From contig CAWJLS010000003.1 of the NCBI GenBank assembly GCA_963843755.1, positions 1 through 64,000 on the forward strand: a stretch of DNA of 64,000 nucleotides. The letters run 5' to 3'. Positions 1 to 8,221 of this stretch are shown here, piece after piece. A program made the translations under genes and the position numbers. This DNA is from CAWJLS01 sp963843755. GTDB lineage: Bacteria; Acidobacteriota; Thermoanaerobaculia; Multivoradales; DATKCC01. The notes beneath the pieces were generated by a model, which had not been told where the DNA came from, did no database searches, and saw nothing but the letters and a program-made list of their open reading frames with translations. Numbering within the stretch: position 1 is the first letter of the stretch; every line of letters begins with the position of its first letter.

Positions 1-886
1 ATCGGGCCGAACAGGGGAGCCCCCTCCCACGTAGACGACGAGCTCCTCGAGCACTGGTGCGCCGCCGCGCTCGACGCCTCTCCGGACGCCGCCGGCGCCC
101 TGGTCGACCTCGTCACCCTCCGCCTGGCCCTCCTCGACGACACCCCCGCCGTCCTCACAGAAGGCTTCCGCCGCCTCCAGGCCTCCCCCTACAGGATGAC
201 CCTCCAGCACGGCCTGCGCTGGAAAACCTCGACCTCCCCGTCCTCCGCGCCATCGCCACCGCCGTCGTCCGCGCCGGCCGCCCAGAGGCCGCTACAGTCG
301 AGCAGCTCCTCGCCGAAGCCGGTCGCCGCGCAAGCGAGCGGCCGACTTGGTGCGCGACGAGCGCCGATTCGACCTGGTGCGCAACGAGCGCTTCCTGGCC
401 GCCCCCCTCGAGCGCCCCCTGCCGGACGCCATGGACCTCCGCGACCTCACCGGCCGCGCCACCCTCCGCGCCGTCTGGCCCGAAACCACCTTCGAGATCC
501 CGATCTCCGGCGAGAGCGACCTCACCCTCGGCCTCACCGCCCGCCTCCCCCCCATCCCCACCGCCGACCCGTCCGACCCCCTCGCCACCGCCCGCACCGG
601 CCAGGCCGAGATCGTCCTCCAGCCCACCGCTCGCCACGACGCCGCCCCCGCAAGTCCGAGCACCGTCGCCCGCCCGACCCTCACCGCCGCCTGGACCCAC
701 ACCACCCTCCACCTCCCCACCGACCGCCTCCCCCCAGGCCTCCACCGCCTCACCATCCGCTGGCCCCCGCTCCCCCCTCTCGGCACCGAGGCCCTCCAGG
801 CCGCCCGCCACCGCCTCGAGATCGGCGCCGAAGCCGACCTGCACCCGATCTTCGGGGAGGTCGCGTCGCTCCGTCTCCGGCCGTGA
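1..886 (+). pseudogene. Broken gene of unknown function, 5' end off the window
   Basis: Protein-like sequence runs through three frames: frame 1 from base 1 to about 220 (acidic, helical, ...DLVTLRLALLDD...), frame 3 from about 220 to 330 (LDLPVLRAIATAVVRAG...VEQLLAEAG), and frame 2 from about 330 to the stop at 886 (...ADLVRDERRFDLV..., then a beta-rich half with repeated L-T-x-R segments). Each segment has strong codon bias and protein-like composition, so this looks like one gene with two -1-type shifts. The frame-2 part could start on its own at TTG 347 (179 aa). I do not recognise a family. The upstream part is cut by the window edge. Whether the shifts are biological or sequencing indels cannot be told from here. 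Confidence 0.4.
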
Positions 887-1028
887 TCCGGCCGCGATCT
901 CACAACATGAGCTGCGCGTCGAACGCACAGGTTGTACGTTTCGATGCTCGAGCTGATCGTTCGGCCTACCGGTCGGTCGGCGACCCACTCCCCGCCCTCT
1001 CCATCGCTGTCTCAACGACTATGCGATC

Positions 1029-1502
1029 ATGACGACGAACCCGGACCTCCCCGCCATGGCACGCGCCGAGACCATCTCTTTCGACCTGGCCACGATCCGG
1101 CGGCTCGTCGAACAGGTCGTCGCCGACGACTCCCGAGTCCTCGCCGTCTACCTCTTCGGCTCCCGGGCACGCGGTGAGGCGCTCGAAGGCTCCGACCTCG
1201 ACCTGGCCGTCCTCCTCGCCGAGCCCTTCGGCGTCATGGAGCTCCTCGCCCTCGAAGATCGCCTCGAGCGCGCCCTCGGCGTGCCGACCGACCTGATCGA
1301 CCTGGGCAAGGCCAGCGCCTTCCTCGCCCTCGACGTCATCCGCGGCGAACGCATCTACTGCACCGACTCGACGCGTTGCGACGAGTTCGACCTCTACGTC
1401 CTCCGCCGTGCCGGCGACCTCGAGCCCTTCGAGCGCGAGCGCCGCCGCCTGGCGCTCGGCTTCGAGCCGGGCTCAACTGACCGGACCGAGGAGCCGGAAT
1501 GA
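1029..1502 (+). CDS. mntA: MNT-domain nucleotidyltransferase antitoxin (MntA-like)
   Basis: 157 aa. The minimal nucleotidyltransferase signature G-S-x10-D-x-D is complete: Gly44-Ser45 in FGSRARGEA and the two Asp at 56 and 58 in SDLDL. In the MNT/HEPN family MntA AMPylates a tyrosine of the HEPN toxin and so neutralises it. The stop overlaps the HEPN gene start by four bases (ATGA at 1499-1502), the usual coupled antitoxin-toxin arrangement. An alternative start is the ATG at 1056. The acidic/Arg-rich C-terminal tail (after about residue 130) is longer than the minimal domain. Family call is firm; toxin pairing is by neighbour and family knowledge. Confidence 0.85.
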   Translation: MTTNPDLPAMARAETISFDLATIRRLVEQVVADDSRVLAVYLFGSRARGEALEGSDLDLAVLLAEPFGVMELLALEDRLERALGVPTDLIDLGKASAFLALDVIRGERIYCTDSTRCDEFDLYVLRRAGDLEPFERERRRLALGFEPGSTDRTEEPE

Positions 1503-1957
1503 GTCCCGACAAGATCGATCCCAAAGTCGTCACGGCGAAGACCGAGGCGATCCGCAAGATGCTCGCCGGCATCGCTGACCTCCCCCTGGGCTCCTACGAA
1601 GAATGGACCGACGACCCGCGCATGGTCGCTGCCGGCGAGTCCTACCTCCGCCGCGCCCTCGAAGCCCTGCTCGACCTCTCCCGCCACCTCCTCGCCAAAG
1701 GCTTCGGCCGCGCCGTCCCCGAGTACGCCGCCATCGCCGACGCACTCCAAGAGGAAACCGCCCTGTCTCCCGAGCTCGCCTCCAAGCTCCGCCTCATGGC
1801 CCGCTATCGCAATCGCATGGTGCACTTCTACGACGACATCTCGACCCAGGAGCTGTTCGAGATCCTCACCGAGCACCTGAGCGATATCCCGGCGACTCTG
1901 GAAGCCCTCAACCAGTGGTTCGACTCCCACCCGGACCGCGTCCGCGGAGACCTGTGA
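1499..1957 (+). CDS. hepT: HEPN-domain toxin (HepT-like ribonuclease, DUF86 type)
   Basis: 152 aa, mostly alpha-helical. The HepT signature R-x4-H-x-Y is present as RNRMVHFY at about residues 104-111; Arg and His are the predicted RNase residues and the Tyr is the target of MntA AMPylation in characterised systems. DUF86/HepT proteins are 110-150 aa, so the length fits. Translation is coupled to the MNT gene by an ATGA overlap and the next gene, a GIY-YIG protein, begins two bases after this stop, so the three are probably one transcript. Confidence 0.85.
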   Translation: MSPDKIDPKVVTAKTEAIRKMLAGIADLPLGSYEEWTDDPRMVAAGESYLRRALEALLDLSRHLLAKGFGRAVPEYAAIADALQEETALSPELASKLRLMARYRNRMVHFYDDISTQELFEILTEHLSDIPATLEALNQWFDSHPDRVRGDL

Positions 1958-1959
1958 GG

Positions 1960-2244
1960 ATGAAGGTCGTCTACAGGATCACCTACCCCAACGGAAAGAT
2001 CTACGTCGGAAAGGATCTCACCGACACGCTCAACTACTTCGGAAGCGCTTCGAGCAACGTGATCGAACAGGACTTCACTCGTGACGAAATGCGGGACTTC
2101 ACAATTCGAAAGGAGATCCTCTGGGAGTCCGAAACTGCGACTGATGAAGAGGTCAGCCGCAAGGAAGTGGAGCTCATCACTCGGCTTCGAGCGAACGATC
2201 CTTCCGTGGGCTACAACCGCTGGCCGAAGCTCAAGGCCCGGTAG
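1960..2244 (+). CDS. Small GIY-YIG domain protein
   Basis: 94 aa starting at ATG 1960, in a GTGAGGATG context two bases after the HepT stop. The N-terminus VYRITYPNGKIYVGKDL matches the GIY-YIG core (first strand Y-x-I, then P-N-G-K-x-Y-V-G). A Glu in KEVELITR and the Asn of GYNRW near the C-terminus sit where family members have the metal-binding Glu and a conserved Asn. No other domain is attached, so it resembles stand-alone GIY-YIG proteins, some of which are nucleases. The base composition is a little less GC-rich than the neighbours. Its place directly behind an MntA-HepT pair suggests a defence or toxin accessory role, which is inference. Confidence 0.65.
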   Translation: MKVVYRITYPNGKIYVGKDLTDTLNYFGSASSNVIEQDFTRDEMRDFTIRKEILWESETATDEEVSRKEVELITRLRANDPSVGYNRWPKLKAR

Positions 2245-2547
2245 GCAAGGCCCTCGACGACCGCCCCGATCGTGGAGCGGGTCGTGAGGCCCGGGCTGGA
2301 GGGCGTCGAGGAGCGCGCCCGCGTCGTCGGCTGAGCAGCCAGGCCGGCCCGGCGCGCTCCGAGCCGAGGCGAGCGCTGGTCTCCCAACCGCCCGTGACGC
2401 TCGCCGTCCCGGAGGCCCGGGCCTCCCGGCGCGCTCCCGGCAGACCGATCGGATCGCCCCCCAAACCCTCTGATCCCTTTCCCACTCTCGCGAGGGGAAA
2501 GGGACGCCCCCTCCCGTCCGGCTCTGGGTCCGGCCCGTGCCCCTGCC
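2245..2547. other. Intergenic stretch without a gene
   Basis: About 300 bases between the rightward GIY-YIG gene and the leftward CoA-transferase stop. Both flanking genes end here. I see several short GC-rich inverted repeats but no stem followed by a T run, and no convincing reading frame. Confidence 0.5.
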
Positions 2548-3846
2548 CTACGGCAGCAGCTTTCTCTCCTTCGCCGCCCGCACCAGGTCGTCCTGGAACG
2601 CCGGGTCGGCGATGGCGATGAGCGCTTCGGCCCGCTCGCGCAGGTTCTTGCCGAAGAGGTTCGCCACGCCGTGCTCGGTGACCACGTAGTGCACGTCCGC
2701 CCGGCTGGTCACCACGCCCGCGCCCTCCTTCAAGAACGGCACGATCCGCGACATGGTCCCCTTCTTGGCGCTCGACGGCAGGGCGATGATCGGCCGGCCG
2801 CCGGCCGAGCGGGCGGCGCCGCGGATGAAGTCGACCTGGCCGCCGAACCCGGAGTAGATGTACGACCCGATCGAGTCCGAGCACACCTGCCCCGTGAGGT
2901 CGACCTCGATCGCCGAGTTGATCGCCACCAGCCGGTCGTTCTGGCTGGAGACGAACGGATCGTTGACGTAGTCGACCGGGTGCCCTTCGATGAACGGGTT
3001 GTTGTTGATGAACTCGTAGAGCCGCTCGCTGCCCAGGGCGAAGGTGATCACCGCCTTGCCCTGATGGAGCGTCTTCTTGTTCCCCGTCACCACCCCGCGC
3101 TCGATCGCCCGCATGGCGCCGTCCGAGATCATCTCGGTGTGGATGCCCAGCTCCAGCGGCCCGTCCAGGTACTCGAGCACCGCGTCCGGGATGCCGCCGA
3201 TGCCGAGCTGCACGGTCGCGCCGGGCTCGATCAGCTTCACCACGTGCCGGCCGATCGCCTTCTCCACCTCGGTCGCCGGCGGCAGGCTGAGCGTCGGCAG
3301 CGGCTCGGTCGCCTCGACGATGGCGTCCACCCGGTTGACGTGGATGAACGAGTCGCCGAGCACTCGCGGCATCTTTTCGTTGACCTGGGCGATCACGGTG
3401 CCGGCCATCTGGCAGGCGGCCTTCGAGGCCAGCACTTCGACGCCGAGGCTCATGAAGCCGTGCTCGTCCGGCGGCGAGACCTGGATCATGGCCACGTCGA
3501 GCGGCACGATCCGCTCGTGGAACAGGCGCGGGATCTGGTAGAGGAAGATCGGCACGTAGTCCGCCCGCCCCTCGTTGACCGCCTTGCGGTCGGCCGGGCC
3601 GACGAACAGCGAGTTGTGGCGGAAATGGCCGGCAGCCCGGGGGTCGGACAGCGGGTCGTCGCCGATCAGCAGGACGTGGTTGAGCTGCACGTCCTCGAGC
3701 TCGTCGCGCCGGTCCGAGAGCGCCCGGACCAGGGTCTGGGGGATCGCCGCGTTGCCGCCGTAGTAGACCCGCTGGCCGCTGCCGATGCGGGAGACCGCCT
3801 CGGCCGGCGTCGAGAGCTTCGCCCGGTAGTCGGTCTGCCAGCTCAT
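2548..3846 (-). CDS. Acetyl-CoA hydrolase/4-hydroxybutyrate CoA-transferase family protein
   Basis: 432 aa; start ATG at 3846, because it overlaps the alanine dehydrogenase stop by four bases (ATGA, 3843-3846). Domains: N-terminal CoA-transferase half (GSGQRVYYGG...), then the catalytic half with GIHTEM, whose Glu (residue 238) is the residue that forms the acyl-glutamyl-CoA intermediate in this family, and the late motif GFGGQVDFIRGA. Cat1-type enzymes are 430-440 aa, so it is complete. It moves CoA between short carboxylic acids, for example 4-hydroxybutyrate, propionate or acetate; substrate cannot be fixed from sequence. Coupling to alanine dehydrogenase suggests a role in amino-acid or short-acid fermentation. 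Confidence 0.88.
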   Translation of the reverse strand: MSWQTDYRAKLSTPAEAVSRIGSGQRVYYGGNAAIPQTLVRALSDRRDELEDVQLNHVLLIGDDPLSDPRAAGHFRHNSLFVGPADRKAVNEGRADYVPIFLYQIPRLFHERIVPLDVAMIQVSPPDEHGFMSLGVEVLASKAACQMAGTVIAQVNEKMPRVLGDSFIHVNRVDAIVEATEPLPTLSLPPATEVEKAIGRHVVKLIEPGATVQLGIGGIPDAVLEYLDGPLELGIHTEMISDGAMRAIERGVVTGNKKTLHQGKAVITFALGSERLYEFINNNPFIEGHPVDYVNDPFVSSQNDRLVAINSAIEVDLTGQVCSDSIGSYIYSGFGGQVDFIRGAARSAGGRPIIALPSSAKKGTMSRIVPFLKEGAGVVTSRADVHYVVTEHGVANLFGKNLRERAEALIAIADPAFQDDLVRAAKERKLLP

Positions 3847-4973
3847 GAGGCCACCCCCTCTCCCAGCAGGCCGCCCAGAGGCTCGTACGGTACCCCGTGG
3901 GCCTCGGCGACCCGCGGATGGACCAGCTTGCCCCGGTAGAGGTAAACGCCGCGCGCCAGCGCGGGGTCCTCTCGGAGGGCGCCGTCCAGCCCCAGCTCGG
4001 CCAGGCGTCCGAGGTGCGGCAACGCCGCGCTCGCCAGGGCCCGCGAGGCGGTGCGGGCGATGTTCGCGGTCATGTTCGGCACGCAGTAGTGGGTCACCCC
4101 GTGGACCTTGAAGGTCGGGTCGCCGAGGGTCGTCGGCCGGCTGGTTTCGACGCAGCCCCCCTGGTCGATCGCCACGTCGATGATCACGCTCCCCTCCTTC
4201 ATCGCCCGGACCATCTCTTCGGTGACCAGGAACGGCGCCCGGCCGCCCGGGACCAGCACGGCGCCGATCACGACGTCGGCGATCGCCGTGAACCGCTCCA
4301 GGCGGTCGAGGCCGGAGACCGCCGTCACCACGCCGGGAACGGCCTCGCTCAGCCGGCGCAGGCGGCGGAGCTCGGCATCGACCACGATGACGTGGGCGCC
4401 GGCACCGACGGCCTGGCGGGCGGCCGAGGTGCCGGCCGCGCCGGCCCCGAGGATCAGCACGGTCGGCGGCGGGACTCCCGGAACGTCGCCCAGCAGGATG
4501 CCGCGCCCGCCCAGCTCGCTCTGGAGCAGGTGGGCAGCGGTGTGGACGGCCATCTTGCCGGCCATCTCGCTGAACGGGATCAGCACGGGCAAGCTGCCGT
4601 CTTCGTCGGCCACCACCTCGTAGCCGATCAGGGTCAGCTCCAGCGCCATCAGGCGCTCGAGCACGTCCTTCGGCGTCACCGCCAGGTGGTGGAAGGCGCA
4701 CAGGGTCGAGCCCGGGCGGAGCAGCTCCAGGTCCTCGTGGTCGACCGCCCCGACCCGGCAGACCAGCTCGGCCCGCCGGTACGCCTCCTCCCGGCTGTAG
4801 ACGATTTGCGCGCCGGCGCGCTCGTAGTCGTGATCGGCGAAGTGGGCTCCGCCGCCCGTCTGGCGTTCGATGACCACGGTGCTTCCGCGGCGGGTCAGCC
4901 GCGCCACGGCGGACGGCGTCAGCCCGGCACGATGCTCGTGACGATGGGTCTCTCTCGGTACTCCGATGATCAT
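3843..4973 (-). CDS. ald: Alanine dehydrogenase
   Basis: 376 aa, the usual family length. It catalyses NAD-dependent interconversion of L-alanine with pyruvate and ammonia. The N-terminus IIGVPRETHRHEHRAGLTP matches the alanine dehydrogenase/PntA catalytic domain; the Rossmann motif GAGAAGTSAA and the late block DVAIDQGGC...HGVTHYCVPNMTANIARTAS are characteristic of Ald. The start codon ATG at 4973 follows GGAGGAGG with 5-base spacing. It is the first gene of a two-gene leftward operon with the CoA-transferase. Confidence 0.9.
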   Translation of the reverse strand: MIIGVPRETHRHEHRAGLTPSAVARLTRRGSTVVIERQTGGGAHFADHDYERAGAQIVYSREEAYRRAELVCRVGAVDHEDLELLRPGSTLCAFHHLAVTPKDVLERLMALELTLIGYEVVADEDGSLPVLIPFSEMAGKMAVHTAAHLLQSELGGRGILLGDVPGVPPPTVLILGAGAAGTSAARQAVGAGAHVIVVDAELRRLRRLSEAVPGVVTAVSGLDRLERFTAIADVVIGAVLVPGGRAPFLVTEEMVRAMKEGSVIIDVAIDQGGCVETSRPTTLGDPTFKVHGVTHYCVPNMTANIARTASRALASAALPHLGRLAELGLDGALREDPALARGVYLYRGKLVHPRVAEAHGVPYEPLGGLLGEGVAS

Positions 4974-5099
4974 TCCGACCTCCTCCGGAACCGGAGCGTA
5001 ACAGCCCAGGGAAGCCCCGCGACCCGCCCGGCGGTACGGAACCGAACCCGCTCCGCAAGGCTGCGACGCAGGCCTCGGAGACTGCTAGACTGGGAGTTC

Positions 5100-5785
5100 G
5101 TGGCACCTTCCGAAACGCTTCGAGACGGCCAGACCGCCTGGATCACCGGCGCCTCGTCCGGTAGCTGCCGTCGATGATCGCCGCCGGCTCCGGGCGCACC
5201 GTGGTGGTCTCGAGCCTGGTGGGCAAGCTCGGGACGCCGCTGCGCTCGTCCTGCTCCGCCGCCAAGCACGCCCTCCACGGGTTCTTCGAGTCGCTGGCCG
5301 CCGAGGCCTGGGAGGACGGCGTCCGGGTGACCATGGTCTGCCCCGGCTTCGTCCGCACCGCCCTCCCCCTGCACGCCCTGACCGCCGATGGCGCGCCCCA
5401 GGGGACCATGGACCGCGCCCAGCAGCAGGGCATGTCGCCGGAGGTGTGCGCCGCCCGGATCGTCCGTGCCGTCGACCGTGGCCGGGCGGAGGTGCTGATC
5501 GGTGGCAAGGAGCGGTTCGCGGTCTACCTGGAGCGCTTCGCGCCCGGCCTCTTCCGCCGGATCATCCGCCGCGTGCGCGTGACCCGAGCCGCCCGGCGCC
5601 GCGCCAGCGGACCCGCTCCGGTCAACCGGCCGAGCGGTAGCGCCGGCCGTCGAGCGACTCGAAGGCGAGGGTCTCGGCCTCCTCGGGCAGCACCGGCTCC
5701 GAGAAGTAGAACCCCTGGGCCAGCGGGCAGCGCAGGTGGCGGAGCAGGCCGAGCTGCTCCGGCGTCTCGACCCCTTCGGCGATGA
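5100..5785 (+). pseudogene. Short-chain dehydrogenase remnant with internal deletion
   Basis: A GTG at 5100 opens a frame that encodes the SDR cofactor motif WITGASSG and then hits a stop 24 codons in. The SDR C-terminal half resumes in another frame from about 5165: LPSMIAAGSGRTVVVSSLVGK, then the active-site region and a normal C-terminal helix region. Normal SDRs have about 110 residues between TGxxxG and the VVVSS strand; here they are missing, so about 330 bp are deleted at about 5160. The catalytic YxxxK is changed: the Tyr position is Cys (SSCSAAKHAL). The frame then runs without a stop into the antisense of the GGDEF/EAL gene. It is very unlikely to be a working enzyme. Confidence 0.7.
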
Positions 5786-8009
5786 CGTCGATCTCCAGGT
5801 TGCTCGCCAGCGTGATGATCGACTCGACGATCTCCACGTTGCCGGTGCCCTCGCCGAGGCCGGCGATGAACGACCGGTCGATCTTGAGCGCCTGGATGGC
5901 GAAGCGGTGGAGGTAGGAGAGCGACGAGTAGCCGGTGCCGAAATCGTCGATGTGGACGTTGATGCCCATCTCCTGGAGCCCCGACACCAGCTCGACGTGG
6001 CGCTCGGCGCCTTCCATCAGCGCGCTCTCGGTGATCTCGAGGTTGAGCCGGCGGAGCGCCTGCCCGTCCAGGCCGTGGACCGCGGCCAGGTCGCCCAGGC
6101 GGGAGAGGAAGTCCGTCTGCCGGAACTGCCGCGCCGAAAGGTTGACGCTGATGAACGGAGCCTCGGCACCGTGGAGCTCGACCCAATGAGCGAGGCGCTC
6201 GAACGCCTGGAGCAGGACCTGCTCCCCCACCTCGACGATCAGCCCGGTCTCCTCCGCCGCGCTGATGAACTCCACCGGCGGGACCAACCCGCGCGACGGG
6301 TGGTCCCAGCGCACCAGCGCCTCGAAGCCGGCGACCCGGCCGGAGAGGAGGTCGACGACCGGCTGGTAGACGACCCGGAACTCCTTGCGCTCCAGGGCTC
6401 GCCGCAGGTCGGTCTCGAGCCGCAAACGGGCGACCGCCGCCGCATGCATCGCCGGATCGAACACCCGGCAGGTGCCGCCCCCGTCCTCCTTGGTCCGGTA
6501 CATGGCGATGTCGGCGTCGCGCAGGATCTCCTCCGCGGTGTCGTAGCGCTCGTCGGCCATGACGATGCCGACGCCCGCCGTCAGCACCACCTCCTGGCCG
6601 TCCACGTCGAGCGGCTCCCGCAGGGCCTCCTGGATGCGCTCGGCGATCTGGACCGCCGCCCCGACCTCCGCCACCCGGTCGAGGTAGATGGTGAACTCGT
6701 CGCCGGCCAGCCGCGCCACGCCGTCGCCGGCCCGCAGGCAACTGCGCAGGCGCCGTCCGACCGCCTCGAGCACCCGGTCGCCGGCGAGGTGCCCGAGGCT
6801 GTCGTTGACCAGCTTGAACCGGTCGAGGTCGAGGAACAGGACGGCGAACGAGTGCTCCGGGTCGATCTCACGGCGCTGGAACGCCCGCTCCAGCGTCTCG
6901 CTGAACAGCGCCCGGTTCGGCAGACCGGTCAGGCCGTCGTGGAGGGCGGCGTGGCGGAGCTGCTCCTCGGCCAGCTTGCGCTCGGTGACCTCGATCTGCG
7001 AGCCGGCCAGACGGTACGCCTCGCCGTTCTCGTTGCGGACCGCCGTACCGCGGACCAGCATCCACGGGTAGGTCCCGTTGCGGTGCAGGATCCGGTGCTC
7101 GGTCTCGAAATGGGCCGAGCCGCCGGCCACGTGGTCGAGTAGCGCGCCCTCCAGCCGCGCCCGGTCCTCGGGGTGCACCCGGCTGAGCCATTCGGTCGGG
7201 CTCGAGCCGATCTCCTCGTCGGTGTGCCCGAGCATCTCCTTCCACCGCGGCGAGAAGTAGATGCGGTCCTCGATCAGGTCCCAGTCCCACAGCCCGGCGC
7301 CGGCCCCCGACGCCGCCAGGGCGTAGCGCTGCTCGCTCCGGCGGAGGGCGTCCTCGGCCTGCTTGCGGACCGTGATGTCGCGGTAGATGCCGTAGAGCGC
7401 CACCTGCCCGTCCTCGGTACGGATCGGGGTTCCGAGGATCGAGACCTGCACCACGGAGCCGTCCTTGCGCCGGCGCTCGGTCTCGACGTGGATGGTCTCG
7501 CCGCTCGCCGCCCGGAAGGAGAGCTCCGAAGCCTCCTCCCGCCGGTCGTCGGGTGCGATCAGGTCGTTGATCGTCCGGCCCACGGCCTCTTCGGCGCTGT
7601 AGCCGTACATGCGCTCGAACTCCGGGTTGACGCGCTGGACGATCTCCCGGTTGTCGAGCAGCACGACCGCCTCCGGGGCGGCGGTAAAGAGCTGCTCGAG
7701 GTAGGCCTTCTCCAGGCGCAGCTCGCGCTGGGAGCTCAGGCGCAGGGCGAGCGACCGGCCGGCGAAGATCACCGCCAGCAGCACCAGCACACTGACCAGG
7801 AGGCCGCTCAGCTCCTCCCCCAGGTGGACGACCGAGTCCCCGTCGTGGCGCACCAGGTCGGTCAGCATCAACAACTGATGGGTAGCGAGGGCGGCCGGCA
7901 GGGCCGAGAGGAAGGCGAGGCGCCAATCCCGGAAACGGCGAACGAGGACGATCGACCAGACGGCGGCGGCCAGATCGGCCGTGAGGGCGAGAGTGGGAAG
8001 CAGGCTCAT
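5622..8009 (-). CDS. Membrane PAS-PAS-GGDEF-EAL protein (c-di-GMP turnover)
   Basis: 795 aa from ATG 8009 (MSLLPTL), chosen because it opens directly into a hydrophobic region; the frame is open 29 codons further upstream. Order: about three membrane segments (residues 7-90), PAS 1 (about 105-215), PAS 2 with PAC ending in EVTERKLAEEQ (about 230-345), GGDEF (about 350-520) and EAL (about 530-785). The GGDEF motif reads AGDEF, a tolerated variant, with an RxxD inhibitory site (RAGD) five residues before it. EAL keeps EALVRW, NLSARQF, EITESALM, IDDFGTGYSSL, LKIDRS and AEGVET, so phosphodiesterase activity is expected; cyclase activity is possible. The same window carries two c-di-GMP riboswitches. 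Confidence 0.9.
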   Translation of the reverse strand: MSLLPTLALTADLAAAVWSIVLVRRFRDWRLAFLSALPAALATHQLLMLTDLVRHDGDSVVHLGEELSGLLVSVLVLLAVIFAGRSLALRLSSQRELRLEKAYLEQLFTAAPEAVVLLDNREIVQRVNPEFERMYGYSAEEAVGRTINDLIAPDDRREEASELSFRAASGETIHVETERRRKDGSVVQVSILGTPIRTEDGQVALYGIYRDITVRKQAEDALRRSEQRYALAASGAGAGLWDWDLIEDRIYFSPRWKEMLGHTDEEIGSSPTEWLSRVHPEDRARLEGALLDHVAGGSAHFETEHRILHRNGTYPWMLVRGTAVRNENGEAYRLAGSQIEVTERKLAEEQLRHAALHDGLTGLPNRALFSETLERAFQRREIDPEHSFAVLFLDLDRFKLVNDSLGHLAGDRVLEAVGRRLRSCLRAGDGVARLAGDEFTIYLDRVAEVGAAVQIAERIQEALREPLDVDGQEVVLTAGVGIVMADERYDTAEEILRDADIAMYRTKEDGGGTCRVFDPAMHAAAVARLRLETDLRRALERKEFRVVYQPVVDLLSGRVAGFEALVRWDHPSRGLVPPVEFISAAEETGLIVEVGEQVLLQAFERLAHWVELHGAEAPFISVNLSARQFRQTDFLSRLGDLAAVHGLDGQALRRLNLEITESALMEGAERHVELVSGLQEMGINVHIDDFGTGYSSLSYLHRFAIQALKIDRSFIAGLGEGTGNVEIVESIITLASNLEIDVIAEGVETPEQLGLLRHLRCPLAQGFYFSEPVLPEEAETLAFESLDGRRYRSAG

Positions 8010-8221
8010 CCGGGGTCCGAGCTTGCGCCAGCCGACCTGTCGATCGACAGGCACAGCGACGCTCCTGGGCTGACGAACTCGTAGGGACCCTACCACAGGA
8101 AACGCCTTCCCCGGTCAGACCGGAGGAGGCGTTCGGGCGGTTCGTCCGGCGGCTCGACCGGCGTCGGGCTGCCCGTGCGCCGCCGTCTCGGGACCGGGAA
8201 CGACGGTAGGATCGAGGACCG

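Noticed and set aside
155..1015. Minus-strand frame of 286 codons at the window start
   Set aside because: Gly/Glu/Ala-rich shadow of the broken plus-strand gene.
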